A DNA stretch of 64,000 nt from Microbacterium thalassium (GTDB lineage Bacteria > Actinomycetota > Actinomycetes > Actinomycetales > Microbacteriaceae), in the NCBI RefSeq assembly GCF_014208045.1, contig NZ_JACHML010000001.1, positions 372,001 through 436,000 of the forward strand, written 5' to 3'. The translations under genes were made by a program, and so were the position numbers. The first letter of the stretch is position 1; the number at the start of each line of letters is the position of its first letter. Below are positions 54,939 to 63,502 of the stretch, piece by piece. Below the pieces are notes generated by a model. It did not search any database, was not told the DNA's origin, and saw nothing but the letters and a program-made list of their open reading frames with translations.

Positions 54939-57480
54939 ACCCGTCCGCCGACACCGCAGCGCGGCCCGGACCCTCCAGTCGCAGCACCTCGGTGACCCGC
55001 ACGACCGCGGTGCCGGCCTCTTCGGAGGCCGCCAGGTCCACCTCGCCGCGGATGCGCCAGTCGTGGTCGCCGGCGGGGTCGTCGATCGTCTGCTCCACGC
55101 GCCACAGATCGGATGCCGCGGCATCCGTCTCGTCCACCTCGACGAGCCGCGGCGAGCGCGCCGGCCCGCCCGTGAGGATCTCGTCGTGGTCCTCGAAGTA
55201 CCGGTCCAGCGCAGCGGGCCAGTCGACGTCGGGGTCCAGCTCGACCAGTTCCTCGTCGCGCTGGAGCGCGGCCAACTGCACGCGACGGAACAGCTCGTTG
55301 CGCACGAGTACCAGGAAGGCACGCCGGTTCGTCAGCACCGACGGCGGCGCCGGCGGCACCACGACGGCCTCCGGCTCGTCGGCGGGGTTCACCAGCGACG
55401 ACCACTCGTCCACGAGGCTCGAGTCGACCTGGCGCACGAGCTCGCCCAGCCACTCGATGACGTCGACGAGCTCGTTCGTCTGCGCCTCGGCGGGGACGGT
55501 CTGCCGGATCGCGCGGTACGCGTCGCTGAGGTACCGCAGCACGAGGCCCTCGCTGCGGGCGAGCTGGTACCACGACACCAGCTCGGCGAACGACATCGCC
55601 CGCTCGAACATGTCGCGCACGACCGACTTCGGCGACAGCTCGAAGTCGCGCACCCACGGCTGGCTCGATGCGAACACCTCGTACGCCTGCGAGAGCAGCT
55701 CCTCGAGCGGCTTGGGGTAGGTGATCTCCTCGAGCGCCTCCATGCGCTCGTCGTAATCGAGGCCCTCCTGCTTCATGGCGGCGACCGCCTCGCCGCGGGC
55801 CTTGAACTCCTGCTGCGACAGGATCGCGCGCGGATCGTCGAGGGTCGCCTCGATGACGCTCACGACGTCGAGTGCGTAGTGGCCGGTGCCGGCGGCGCCC
55901 GGGGTGTCCTCGGGGTCGAGCAGCTCGATCGCGGCGAGCGCGAACGGCGACAGCGGCTGGTTGAGCGCGAAATTCGGCTGCAGGTCGACGGTGAGACGGA
56001 TGCCGTCAGCGGTCGACTCCACCACGCCCGCGGCCACGAGCGTGCGGAAGATCGCCAGCGCGCGCCGCGCGAGCGCGTACTTCTCGGCGCGCGGCTGGTG
56101 GTTGTCGAACACGAGCGACCGCACGTTCGAGAACGCGTCGCCTCCGCGCCCGATGACGTTGATGAGCATCGCGGCGGTGAGCTCGAGGTGCGGAGTGAGC
56201 GGCTCGGGCTGCGCCTCGACGAGCCGTTCGAACGAGCCCATGCCCCAGTTGACGACCCCGCTCGGGGCCTTCTTGCGCACGATCTTCTTGCGCTTGGCGG
56301 GGTCGTCGCCCGCCTTGCGCAGCGCCGCTTCGTTCTCGATCTCCCACTCCGGGGCCATCACGACGACGTTCCCGTACGTGTCGAAGCCGGCGCGGCCGGC
56401 ACGGCCGGCGACCTGGTGGAACTCGCGGGCGCTGAGCTGCCGCATCCGCGTGCCGTCGTACTTCGACAGCGCCGTGATGAGCACCGTGCGGATCGGCACG
56501 TTGATGCCGACGCCCAGGGTGTCGGTGCCGCAGATGACCTTGAGCAGCCCGCGCTGGGCGAGGGTCTCGACGAGGCGCCGGTAGCGCGGCAGCATGCCGG
56601 CGTGGTGCACGCCGATGCCGGCGCGCACGTACCGCGACAGCGTGCGGCCGAACGCCGTGGTGAACCGGAACCCGCCGATCGCCTCGGCGATCGCGTCCCG
56701 CTGCTCGCGCGTGACGAGGCGGATGCTGGACAGCGCCTGCGCCCGCTCCATCGCGGCCGCCTGCGAGAAGTGGACGATGTAGACGGGCGCCTCGCGCTCG
56801 TCTAGGAGGCTCTGGACGACCTCGTGGATCGGACGCCGCTCGTAGGAGAAGTGCAGCGGCACGGGCCGCTCGACGCCCGTCACGAACGCGGTCTCGCGTC
56901 CGGTGCGGCGCTTCAGGTCCTCGGCGATGTCGGTGACGTCGCCGAGGGTGGCCGACATCAGCACGAACTGCGCCTTGGGCAGGAGCAGCAGCGGGATCTG
57001 CCACGCCCAGCCGCGGTCGGGATCGCCGTAGTAGTGGAACTCGTCCATCACGACCTGGTCGATGTCGGCATCCGCCCCCTCGCGGAGTGCCAGGTTCGCC
57101 AGGATCTCGGCAGTGCAGCAGATGATCGGGGCGTCGGCGTTCACCGACGAGTCGCCGGTGACCATGCCGACGTTGTCGGCACCGAAGACGTCGACGAGGG
57201 CGAAGAACTTCTCGCTCACGAGGGCCTTGATGGGCGCCGTGTAGAAGGTGACCCCGCCGCGCGCGAGGGCGGCGGCGTGGGCGGCGACCGCCACCAGGGA
57301 CTTGCCGGTGCCCGTCGGCGTGGACAGGACCACGTTCGCGCCCGAGACGATCTCGATGATCGCCTCGTCCTGCGCGGGGTACAGCGTCAGCCCCTGCTCG
57401 CCCGCCCATTCGACGAATCCGAGGTAGACGTCGTCGGGTTCGGCACCGGTCGGGATGAGTTCGAGCAGCGGCGACGGCAT
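54937..57480 (-). CDS. Ski2-like DEAD/DEAH helicase with DUF3516-type C-terminus
   Basis: An 847-residue superfamily-2 helicase common in Actinobacteria. Walker A is TPTGTGKS near 54-61, the DExH box MDEFHYY near 144, SATLGD near 175, and motif VI QVAGRAGRAG near 372. The C-terminal ~400 residues, after a KKIVRKKAPSG linker, match the long actinobacterial DUF3516 region with no known activity. Likely RNA unwinding or turnover, by analogy with Ski2/Mtr4. The start fits CAGAAT 6 nt upstream. Confidence 0.92.
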   Translation of the reverse strand: MPSPLLELIPTGAEPDDVYLGFVEWAGEQGLTLYPAQDEAIIEIVSGANVVLSTPTGTGKSLVAVAAHAAALARGGVTFYTAPIKALVSEKFFALVDVFGADNVGMVTGDSSVNADAPIICCTAEILANLALREGADADIDQVVMDEFHYYGDPDRGWAWQIPLLLLPKAQFVLMSATLGDVTDIAEDLKRRTGRETAFVTGVERPVPLHFSYERRPIHEVVQSLLDEREAPVYIVHFSQAAAMERAQALSSIRLVTREQRDAIAEAIGGFRFTTAFGRTLSRYVRAGIGVHHAGMLPRYRRLVETLAQRGLLKVICGTDTLGVGINVPIRTVLITALSKYDGTRMRQLSAREFHQVAGRAGRAGFDTYGNVVVMAPEWEIENEAALRKAGDDPAKRKKIVRKKAPSGVVNWGMGSFERLVEAQPEPLTPHLELTAAMLINVIGRGGDAFSNVRSLVFDNHQPRAEKYALARRALAIFRTLVAAGVVESTADGIRLTVDLQPNFALNQPLSPFALAAIELLDPEDTPGAAGTGHYALDVVSVIEATLDDPRAILSQQEFKARGEAVAAMKQEGLDYDERMEALEEITYPKPLEELLSQAYEVFASSQPWVRDFELSPKSVVRDMFERAMSFAELVSWYQLARSEGLVLRYLSDAYRAIRQTVPAEAQTNELVDVIEWLGELVRQVDSSLVDEWSSLVNPADEPEAVVVPPAPPSVLTNRRAFLVLVRNELFRRVQLAALQRDEELVELDPDVDWPAALDRYFEDHDEILTGGPARSPRLVEVDETDAAASDLWRVEQTIDDPAGDHDWRIRGEVDLAASEEAGTAVVRVTEVLRLEGPGRAAVSADG

Positions 57481-57486
57481 CCTTCG

Positions 57487-57492
57487 ATTCTG
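57487..57492 (-). promoter_or_regulatory. Leaderless -10-like box for the Ski2-like helicase
   Basis: CAGAAT on the minus strand, 6 nt before ATG 57480. Confidence 0.48.
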
Positions 57493-57571
57493 CCCTGTCG
57501 CCGGGACGGATGCCGCCGGGCCCGGCGATCGGCAGGCTCGAGCACCGGCCGCGCCCGAACGCGCGGTCGAT

Positions 57572-57589
57572 CGCCCGATCTCACGGGCG
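57572..57589 (-). terminator. Short stem-loop after the 65-residue membrane protein gene
   Basis: CGCCCG / CGGGCG, 6-bp stem and 6-nt loop, 3 bp after the stop codon; weak. Confidence 0.35.
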
Positions 57590-57591
57590 GC

Positions 57592-57789
57592 TCAGGCGAC
57601 GCCGAGCGCGAGCAGCCCGTAGTAGATGAGGTACACCGGCCACACGCACGCCTGGAGCAGCCCCAGGATGACGTCCCAGAACCCGCCGTCGGTGATCGAG
57701 ATGAAGTAGATCGCAGCGCCGATGTACGCCAGCAGGAAGAAGAATCCCCACGGTGCCGCGCGCTCGACGTAGGTCACCCGTTCGGCCAT
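57592..57789 (-). CDS. Small two-helix membrane protein
   Basis: A 65-residue protein with two hydrophobic stretches (about 14-31 and 37-63) rich in Trp, Tyr and Phe. It is not a shadow frame: GAAAGGGGG lies 6 nt before the ATG, and its composition is that of a membrane protein. No function is recognised. Single gene between the Ski2-like helicase and the NATD1-like gene. Confidence 0.72.
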   Translation of the reverse strand: MAERVTYVERAAPWGFFFLLAYIGAAIYFISITDGGFWDVILGLLQACVWPVYLIYYGLLALGVA

Positions 57790-57904
57790 GTCAGCCCCCT
57801 TTCTCCGGGGCTCACGCTAGACCGGCGTCGATACCGGGGACAGGGCCATTGGTCCGCCCTCCACCGCCTTCGCGCCGCTACGTTGGACGCACGAGGAGGA
57901 GCAC

Positions 57905-58255
57905 ATGACGGACATCGACGAGACCCGCACGGTCGTTCGCAACGACGAGGCCCGCCGCTACGAGATCTTCGTGGGCGATGTCATGGGCGGCTACACCGAG
58001 TTCCTGCCCGGCCCGAAGGGGCGTCTCATCTTCCCCCACACCGAGATCGACCACGCGTATCGCGGGCGGGGCCTCTCAGGCGACCTCTTCGAGGGCGCGA
58101 TGGCGGATGCCGCGGCACGCGGCGACACCGTGGAGCCGACCTGTCCGGCGCTGCGCCGATGGCTGCGCAAGAACAAGGTCCCGGGGCTCGAGGTCATGTG
58201 GCCGCTGTGGGCCCGCGACGACGTCGACGGCGGCGGGGCCCCGGCGTCGCCGTGA
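57905..58255 (+). CDS. NATD1-like GNAT acetyltransferase
   Basis: A 116-residue minimal GNAT. It contains FPHTEIDHAYRGRGLSGDLF near 43-62, whose Arg/Gly loop binds acetyl-CoA, and CPALRRWLRKNK near 80-91, the diagnostic end of the YidJ/NATD1 family (COG2388-type). Substrate unknown. GAGGAGGAG precedes the ATG. The stop codon lies inside a strong terminator hairpin. Confidence 0.86.
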   Translation: MTDIDETRTVVRNDEARRYEIFVGDVMGGYTEFLPGPKGRLIFPHTEIDHAYRGRGLSGDLFEGAMADAAARGDTVEPTCPALRRWLRKNKVPGLEVMWPLWARDDVDGGGAPASP

Positions 58256-58269
58256 CGCCGGGGCCCCGC
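58233..58269 (+). terminator. Strong terminator overlapping the stop of the NATD1-like gene
   Basis: Perfect 16-bp stem (GCGGGGCCCCGGCGTC, 58233-58248 / GACGCCGGGGCCCCGC, 58254-58269), 5-nt loop. It includes the TGA and also faces the convergent SGNH gene. Confidence 0.78.
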
Positions 58270-58283
58270 GTGCAACCGCACGG

Positions 58284-59135
58284 TCAGCGCTGGCGCCACA
58301 CCGCCGCGGCGAGCGCGTACTGGCCGGCGACGTTGATGTGCAGGCTCGAGTCGTAGAGCACCGGCAGCCCGATCACGCCGTGGAGCCACGGCGTGCGCGT
58401 GTCGCACAGGGAGTGGCCGGCGAACGCCGCCGCGACATCGACGTACTCGACGCGATCCGCGGCGTCCAGCGGGTTCGTGACGTTCTCGATGACCGCGTTG
58501 AGCGAGGTCACCGCATCGTTGGCCAGCACCTTGACCGTCGGTGTGATGGTGACCTTCTGGCCGCCGAGGGCGCCGATGGAGCACGAGCTCCCGAGCTTGC
58601 CGAACAGCAGGGGATAGCCGGTCACGAGGATCTTGGCGCCGGGCGCCGCGACCCTGATCTTCGCGATCGCCCCAGCCAGACCCGCGGCCACGCCCGGCAG
58701 CTGTCCGGCGGCGATCCCGAGCGCGACCTGGCACGGACCGCCCGGCAGGGTCGGGTCGGGGTCCGCGTAGCACGTCAGCAGCGTGTCCTGCCACGCCAGG
58801 TCGTTGACGCCCGCCGTGATCGTGACGTACTTCGTCGCAGCCCCGAGCTTGCCTTCGGCGATGGCCGCGTCGATCTGGCCGCCCGCGCCTGCGAGGTCTG
58901 CGGTCGTCGCGCCCGAGCACGCATAGGACTCCATGCGGAGGATGAGCGGATACGAGAACCTCGACCGCTTGCAGTCCTTGTCGACGTAGGCGAAGTTGCC
59001 CGTGCCGGACGCCTCGGAGTCGCCGAAGGCGACCTTCGAGACGCCGGCTGAGCCGGCCATCGCGGGCGGCGCCGCGGCGAGCGCCGCCACCCCCAGTGCG
59101 AAGGCCGCGATGAGCGAGATGACGCGCTTGTTCAT
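58284..59135 (-). CDS. Secreted SGNH/GDSL-type hydrolase (lipase/esterase)
   Basis: A 283-residue exported esterase. A Sec signal peptide (KR, a hydrophobic stretch, then PPAMAGS near 24-30) leads the mature enzyme. The nucleophile Ser lies in FGDSEASGTGN near 37-47, the oxyanion Asn in AGVNDL near 107, and the catalytic Asp/His in YDSSLHINVAGQ near 264. Six cysteines may form disulfides, as in the Streptomyces esterase and lipase relatives. Natural substrate unknown. GAAGGGG precedes the ATG. Confidence 0.86.
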   Translation of the reverse strand: MNKRVISLIAAFALGVAALAAAPPAMAGSAGVSKVAFGDSEASGTGNFAYVDKDCKRSRFSYPLILRMESYACSGATTADLAGAGGQIDAAIAEGKLGAATKYVTITAGVNDLAWQDTLLTCYADPDPTLPGGPCQVALGIAAGQLPGVAAGLAGAIAKIRVAAPGAKILVTGYPLLFGKLGSSCSIGALGGQKVTITPTVKVLANDAVTSLNAVIENVTNPLDAADRVEYVDVAAAFAGHSLCDTRTPWLHGVIGLPVLYDSSLHINVAGQYALAAAVWRQR

Positions 59136-59312
59136 GATTCCCCTTCGAATCCGGATCGACGACCCCAGAGCGCGCCGACTCTGTGCGAAAGCTACACCCT
59201 CGCCGGGAGTCCTCACCAGCGTGTGCGCCCGATCCGCTCCGCTCGCGGCCTCGGCGCGGAGTCGTCCCCCTCGCACCGGCGTAGCGTGATCCCGAGAGAC
59301 CGGAGGTGCGGC

Positions 59313-60299
59313 ATGACCAGGCTGGACGCCGACAGCGCCGAATCCCTCGAGGCCGCCGCCGAGTGCGACGGCCCGCGGAGCGTGCTGCTCGAGGCGCGGG
59401 AGGTGCCGCTCGGCGGGGTCCGGGCGATGTCGGTGCGGCGCGCGCTGCCCCAGCGCGACCTGCCGCTCGTCGGCGCGTGGTGCTTCCTCGATCGGTTCGG
59501 ACCCCAGGTCGCGAGGATGCGCGTCGAGCCGCATCCGCACGTCGGCCTGCAGACGGTGACGTGGCCGTTCGTCGGCGAGGTGCGCCACCGGGACTCGCTC
59601 GGCAGCGACGTGATCGTGCAGCGGGGAGCCCTGAACATCATGACCAGCGGCGCCGGCATCGCCCACTCCGAGTACTCGGTCGGGGATGACGCCGTCCCCC
59701 TCGACGCCCTGCAGCTGTGGGTCGCCCTGCCCGAATCGCGCCGGAACGGCGCGGCGGACTTCGAGCGGCACGAGAACCTGCCGGTGCTGCCGCTCGCGGC
59801 CGAGGCGGGCGCGCCCGGTGACGCGATCGTCGTGGTCGGCGAGCTCGGCGGCATCCGCTCCCCCGCCACGATGCACACCCCGATCGTCGGGGCCGAGCTG
59901 CACATCCCCGCCGGTGCGCGCGTGCGCGTGCCGCTTCGTCCCGACTGGGATCACGCGCTGCTCGGCGTCGCGGGCGACGCGCGCGTGATCGGGACGGATG
60001 CCGAGGACCGCGCCGGCATCGGCGCCGACCTGCTCTATCTCGGGCGCTCGCGCGAAGGGATCCTGCTGGAGAGCGACGAGGCCGCGACGCTGTTCCTGCT
60101 GGGCGGCGAGCCGTTCGCCGACGAGATCGTCATGTGGTGGAACTTCGTGGCGCGCTCGCACGACGAGATCGTCGCGGCGCGCGAGGCATGGGAGGCCGGA
60201 GGCGACCGGTTCGGCCGTGTCGTCGCGCACGGCGACGAGCGCATTCCGGCGCCGCCGATGCCGGCGGTGCGCCTCACGCGCCGCCGCCGGCGCATCTGA
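59313..60299 (+). CDS. Pirin family protein
   Basis: A 328-residue bicupin. The metal motif HPHVGLQTVTWPF is near 70-82, and a second ligand pair lies near 115-125 (SGAGIAHSEY), as in pirin and the quercetinase YhhW. Relatives have quercetin dioxygenase activity or act as redox regulators; neither can be shown here. GGAGGTG precedes the ATG. It ends at a shared terminator with the subtilase. Confidence 0.87.
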   Translation: MTRLDADSAESLEAAAECDGPRSVLLEAREVPLGGVRAMSVRRALPQRDLPLVGAWCFLDRFGPQVARMRVEPHPHVGLQTVTWPFVGEVRHRDSLGSDVIVQRGALNIMTSGAGIAHSEYSVGDDAVPLDALQLWVALPESRRNGAADFERHENLPVLPLAAEAGAPGDAIVVVGELGGIRSPATMHTPIVGAELHIPAGARVRVPLRPDWDHALLGVAGDARVIGTDAEDRAGIGADLLYLGRSREGILLESDEAATLFLLGGEPFADEIVMWWNFVARSHDEIVAAREAWEAGGDRFGRVVAHGDERIPAPPMPAVRLTRRRRRI

Positions 60300-60310
60300 T
60301 CCGGCATCAG

Positions 60311-60357
60311 ACACGAAGAGGGCGCCCGGGCCGAAGCCCGAGCGCCCTCCCTCGTGT
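60311..60357. terminator. Bidirectional terminator between pirin and subtilase genes
   Basis: GAGGGCGCCCGGGC (60318-60331) pairs with GCCCGAGCGCCCTC (60336-60349), one mismatch, CGAA loop (UUCG on the other strand). ACACGA / TCGTGT extend the stem. Confidence 0.75.
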
Positions 60358-60363
60358 GCGGGA

Positions 60364-63363
60364 CTACGGCACGTCGACCGAGACCACGGTGCGCACGTCG
60401 GAGTCGCCGTACTGGACGACACCGAGGTAACTGCCCGAGTTCAGGCCCGTCCACGACAGGCCGTAGTTCGTCGGCATACCCTTTTCCACGGGGAGCGGGT
60501 TCGGCGTCGCGGTGAGGTCGCCCACGCCCGCGCCGCTGACGATGCCCGAGGTGAGATCCCACGTGAACGGGGCCTCGTACGAGTACACGTGCGCCTCGAT
60601 CAGGTAGGTTCCCGCCGTCGGCGTGACCAGCTGCACGGCCTCGTCGGCCGAGCCGCTCGCCGAGTACCACATCTCGTAGTAGCCCCAGTCCTCCGGCCCG
60701 ACCACGCGGTAGACGAACAGATCCATGTCGGATCCGCTGTCGTCCGCGGAGTCGATGGCCCAGCGGGCGAGGTCGGTGCCCTCCGGGACCTCGACAACGT
60801 AGTAGCTGTAGCCGCCGTCCGCGGCACCGGTGGTCTCGTCGCCGGCGACCAGCAGCTCCTCCGGCGCGAGGCCGGCGAGGTTGAGGTCGAGCGAGCCGCT
60901 GACACCCGGGGTGATCTCGATCTCGACCGACCCGTCGGTGCCGGTGCCGTCGACCCACTCCGGCGCATCCGCCGTGACCGGGTAGATGGCGATCGGCGAT
61001 CGCACCTCGGTCGCGCCGGACGTCCACGTGAGGAACCCGGTGCTCCAGGCCTCGACCGCGGCCGTGTCGTTCTCGAAGCTGATCGTGAACGACTTCGACT
61101 CGCCCGCGGCGGCGAACTCCAGCGTGCTGGGCTCCACGACCGCGTCGATGCCGGGCAGATCCACCGCAGCGGTGAACGTCCCCGCCTGCGTCGCGGTCAC
61201 GGTGCGCGTGACCGTCTGCGGGCCGGCGAGTGCACCGATGCCGATGGAGGCCAGGTTCAGGTCGCTGGCGTCGATCGGCTCCACGCCGAAGTCCGCCAGG
61301 CCGAGACCCTGCAGGTACTGCGCCCAGTCGTAACCCGCGCTCAGGTACAGCAGACCCGGCTCGAAGTACTTCGTGGGGTCGACGTGGCCGGCGCCCTGCG
61401 CGAACGGATCGGTGTTCTCCGAACCGTCTGCGTTCACCGAGTTGTACGCCGTCGTCATGAGCGCGGACTTGACCTCGCTCGGCGACGCCAGCGGACGCTC
61501 ACCGAGGTAGAGCGCGCCGAGGCCGGCGACATGCGGCGACGACATCGAGGTGCCGGACTTGAAGCCCCACGTCGCCTTGTTGCTCTTCGTGTCGTGCTCG
61601 GCCGCGAGGATCGCGACGCCGGGGGCGGTGACATCGGGCTTGATGACATCGCTGCCGTCGGCGAGCATCGGGCCGCGGCTCGAGAAGCCCGCGATCTGCG
61701 GCGTGGGCGTCACGACACCCGTGGTGTTCTCGCCGACCAGCGTGAGCACCGCATCCGGGTTGCCGGCGACGTAGCCGAGGAGCGCATCGCGGTACGTGTC
61801 GGCGATGTGCACCGTCGGCACCGAGTGGAAGTCGTTGTCGAGCGAACCCGGCGTGACGTTCACGAGCACCATGCCGATGCCGCCCGCCGCCTCGACGGTC
61901 GCCGACTTCGCCACACGGGCGATGACGCCGCGGTCGCAGACCACGATCTTGCCCGCGGCCTGGGCCGGGTCGATGGTGCCTTCGAAGCACATCGCGGCCT
62001 CGGTCTCATCGGCGCCGGCGGCGGGGATGTCACCGGCGTAGACCGCGTCAGCGGTGATCGACTCGCCGAACGGCACCGTCACCGACGCGCCGGCGGCCTT
62101 CTCGTCGTTCCACTCGACGGTTCCCTCGTAGGTGGGGATCGTCGAGGCCGCGACCGTCATGTACCACGGCGATGCGTGGTCGGCCGTGGCGTAGTCCGGG
62201 CCGGAGTTGCCCGCACTCGTCGAGACGAACACGCCCGCGAGGGCCGCGTAGAAGAACGAGATGTCGTCCGGACCGAGCACAGTCGTGGCCGAGCCGCCGC
62301 CGATCGAGTAGTTGATCACGTCGACGCCGTCGGCGACCGCCTGGTCGATCGCGTTCAGCAGGTCGCTGAGCGCGCAGATGTCGTCGGCCGTCGAGAACAC
62401 GTCGGGTCCGACGTAGCACGCCTTGTACGCGGCGACCTTGGCGGCCGGGGCGACACCGGAGATCTGACCGAAGTCGATCCCCTCGACGCTCGCGTCGACG
62501 CCGAAGTTGCCGGCCGCCGTGCTCGCGGTGTGCGAGCCGTGGCCGTCGGCGTCCAGCGGCGACAGGAAGTCGTACGAGAAGTCGAAGCCGGCCGCTGCGG
62601 CGCCGCTGGAGAAGTAGCGGGCGCCGATGATCTTCGTGGAGTAGTCGGTCTTCCTCCACTTCTGCCCGACGATCAGCTCGGAGCGGAACTGGCCGCCGTC
62701 GGCCTTGTCGAACACGATCTCGGTGCCGTCGATGTAGGGCTCCGAGCCGGCCTTCTTCTTGAGCTTGTCGCCCGCGAAGGAGGGGTTCTCGGCCGAGATG
62801 CCGGTGTCGATCACACCGACGACGACGCCCTCACCGGCCGCGTCCGTTCCGCCGACCTCGTCCCACACGCCGCCGGTCCCGTCGGGGAAGGCGCCGAGAC
62901 CGAGGAACTCGGTGGACGGCACGGCGTCGGGGTGGCGGATCTCGTCCGCGTAGACGCCGAGCACGTTCTTGTCGGCGCGGAGTTCGGCCACCTGCTCGCC
63001 GGTCAGATCGGCGCTGAAGCCGTTCAGGGTGATCTGGTAGCCGACCGACACATCGGCGCCGACGTCATCGGCGAGCTTGCGCTGCTCGTTCTTGAGGTGC
63101 GCGATGTACTTCTTCGAGTTCGTCGACGACGCGTCGAGCTGCTTGCCCTTTCCGGGCTTGGTCGGCGCGATGCCCGCCTCGCCGCCCTCGTAGCCGGCGA
63201 GCGGCGCGTCCTTCAGGACGACGATGTAGTGACCGTCGGCTGCGTCGACGGGGATGGGTGTGTTCACCCCCTCGGGAGCAGCTCCGAAGCTGGCAGAAGC
63301 GGTTCCGGCGAACAGCGCGGCGAGTGTGACGACCGCGGCTGCACGTACCGAATTTCGACCCAT
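60364..63363 (-). CDS. Secreted S8-family serine peptidase (subtilase) with PA domain
   Basis: A 999-residue exported protease. It has a signal peptide (1-25), an I9-type propeptide (about 45-145) and a catalytic domain with D186 (GVIDTGI), H275 (GHGSHTA), N386 (SAGNSGP) and S606 (GTSMSSPHVAG). A PA insert (about 430-545) splits the catalytic domain, as in cucumisin-type subtilases. An Fn3-like domain and a further C-terminal beta region follow. A GGAGG ribosome site precedes the ATG. Divergent from an ECF-type membrane protein gene. The mature enzyme probably degrades extracellular protein. Confidence 0.95.
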   Translation of the reverse strand: MGRNSVRAAAVVTLAALFAGTASASFGAAPEGVNTPIPVDAADGHYIVVLKDAPLAGYEGGEAGIAPTKPGKGKQLDASSTNSKKYIAHLKNEQRKLADDVGADVSVGYQITLNGFSADLTGEQVAELRADKNVLGVYADEIRHPDAVPSTEFLGLGAFPDGTGGVWDEVGGTDAAGEGVVVGVIDTGISAENPSFAGDKLKKKAGSEPYIDGTEIVFDKADGGQFRSELIVGQKWRKTDYSTKIIGARYFSSGAAAAGFDFSYDFLSPLDADGHGSHTASTAAGNFGVDASVEGIDFGQISGVAPAAKVAAYKACYVGPDVFSTADDICALSDLLNAIDQAVADGVDVINYSIGGGSATTVLGPDDISFFYAALAGVFVSTSAGNSGPDYATADHASPWYMTVAASTIPTYEGTVEWNDEKAAGASVTVPFGESITADAVYAGDIPAAGADETEAAMCFEGTIDPAQAAGKIVVCDRGVIARVAKSATVEAAGGIGMVLVNVTPGSLDNDFHSVPTVHIADTYRDALLGYVAGNPDAVLTLVGENTTGVVTPTPQIAGFSSRGPMLADGSDVIKPDVTAPGVAILAAEHDTKSNKATWGFKSGTSMSSPHVAGLGALYLGERPLASPSEVKSALMTTAYNSVNADGSENTDPFAQGAGHVDPTKYFEPGLLYLSAGYDWAQYLQGLGLADFGVEPIDASDLNLASIGIGALAGPQTVTRTVTATQAGTFTAAVDLPGIDAVVEPSTLEFAAAGESKSFTISFENDTAAVEAWSTGFLTWTSGATEVRSPIAIYPVTADAPEWVDGTGTDGSVEIEITPGVSGSLDLNLAGLAPEELLVAGDETTGAADGGYSYYVVEVPEGTDLARWAIDSADDSGSDMDLFVYRVVGPEDWGYYEMWYSASGSADEAVQLVTPTAGTYLIEAHVYSYEAPFTWDLTSGIVSGAGVGDLTATPNPLPVEKGMPTNYGLSWTGLNSGSYLGVVQYGDSDVRTVVSVDVP

Positions 63364-63502
63364 GTATGGCCTCCATGCCGGGGGATGTGCAACAACAATG
63401 CGTTCTGGGGACGCACAATGAAAGCAAACCTAACTCACAGCATGTGTCCAGAAAATAGGCGATTGTGAATTTCTTGTGACGGGCGAAGATAACATTGAGC
63501 GC
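63364..63502. promoter_or_regulatory. Divergent AT-richer promoter region
   Basis: 139 bp between the subtilase and ECF-like genes, much richer in A+T than its surroundings. On the minus strand TTAGGTT near 63433-63427 is a candidate -10; on the plus strand see TAACAT. A short inverted pair TGCGT/ACGCA flanks 63391-63408. Confidence 0.45.
63490..63495 (+). promoter_or_regulatory. Leaderless -10 box for the ECF-like gene
   Basis: TAACAT, 7 nt before ATG 63503. Confidence 0.6.

Noticed and set aside
63427..63442. Iron box (DtxR/IdeR site) before the subtilase
   Set aside because: TTAGGTT is only half of the palindromic consensus; the second half is missing.
59998..63468. A 1156-codon plus-strand open frame across pirin and antisense to the subtilase
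   Set aside because: The real genes on the same DNA have full catalytic motifs; this frame has none and is Arg/Val/Gly-biased.
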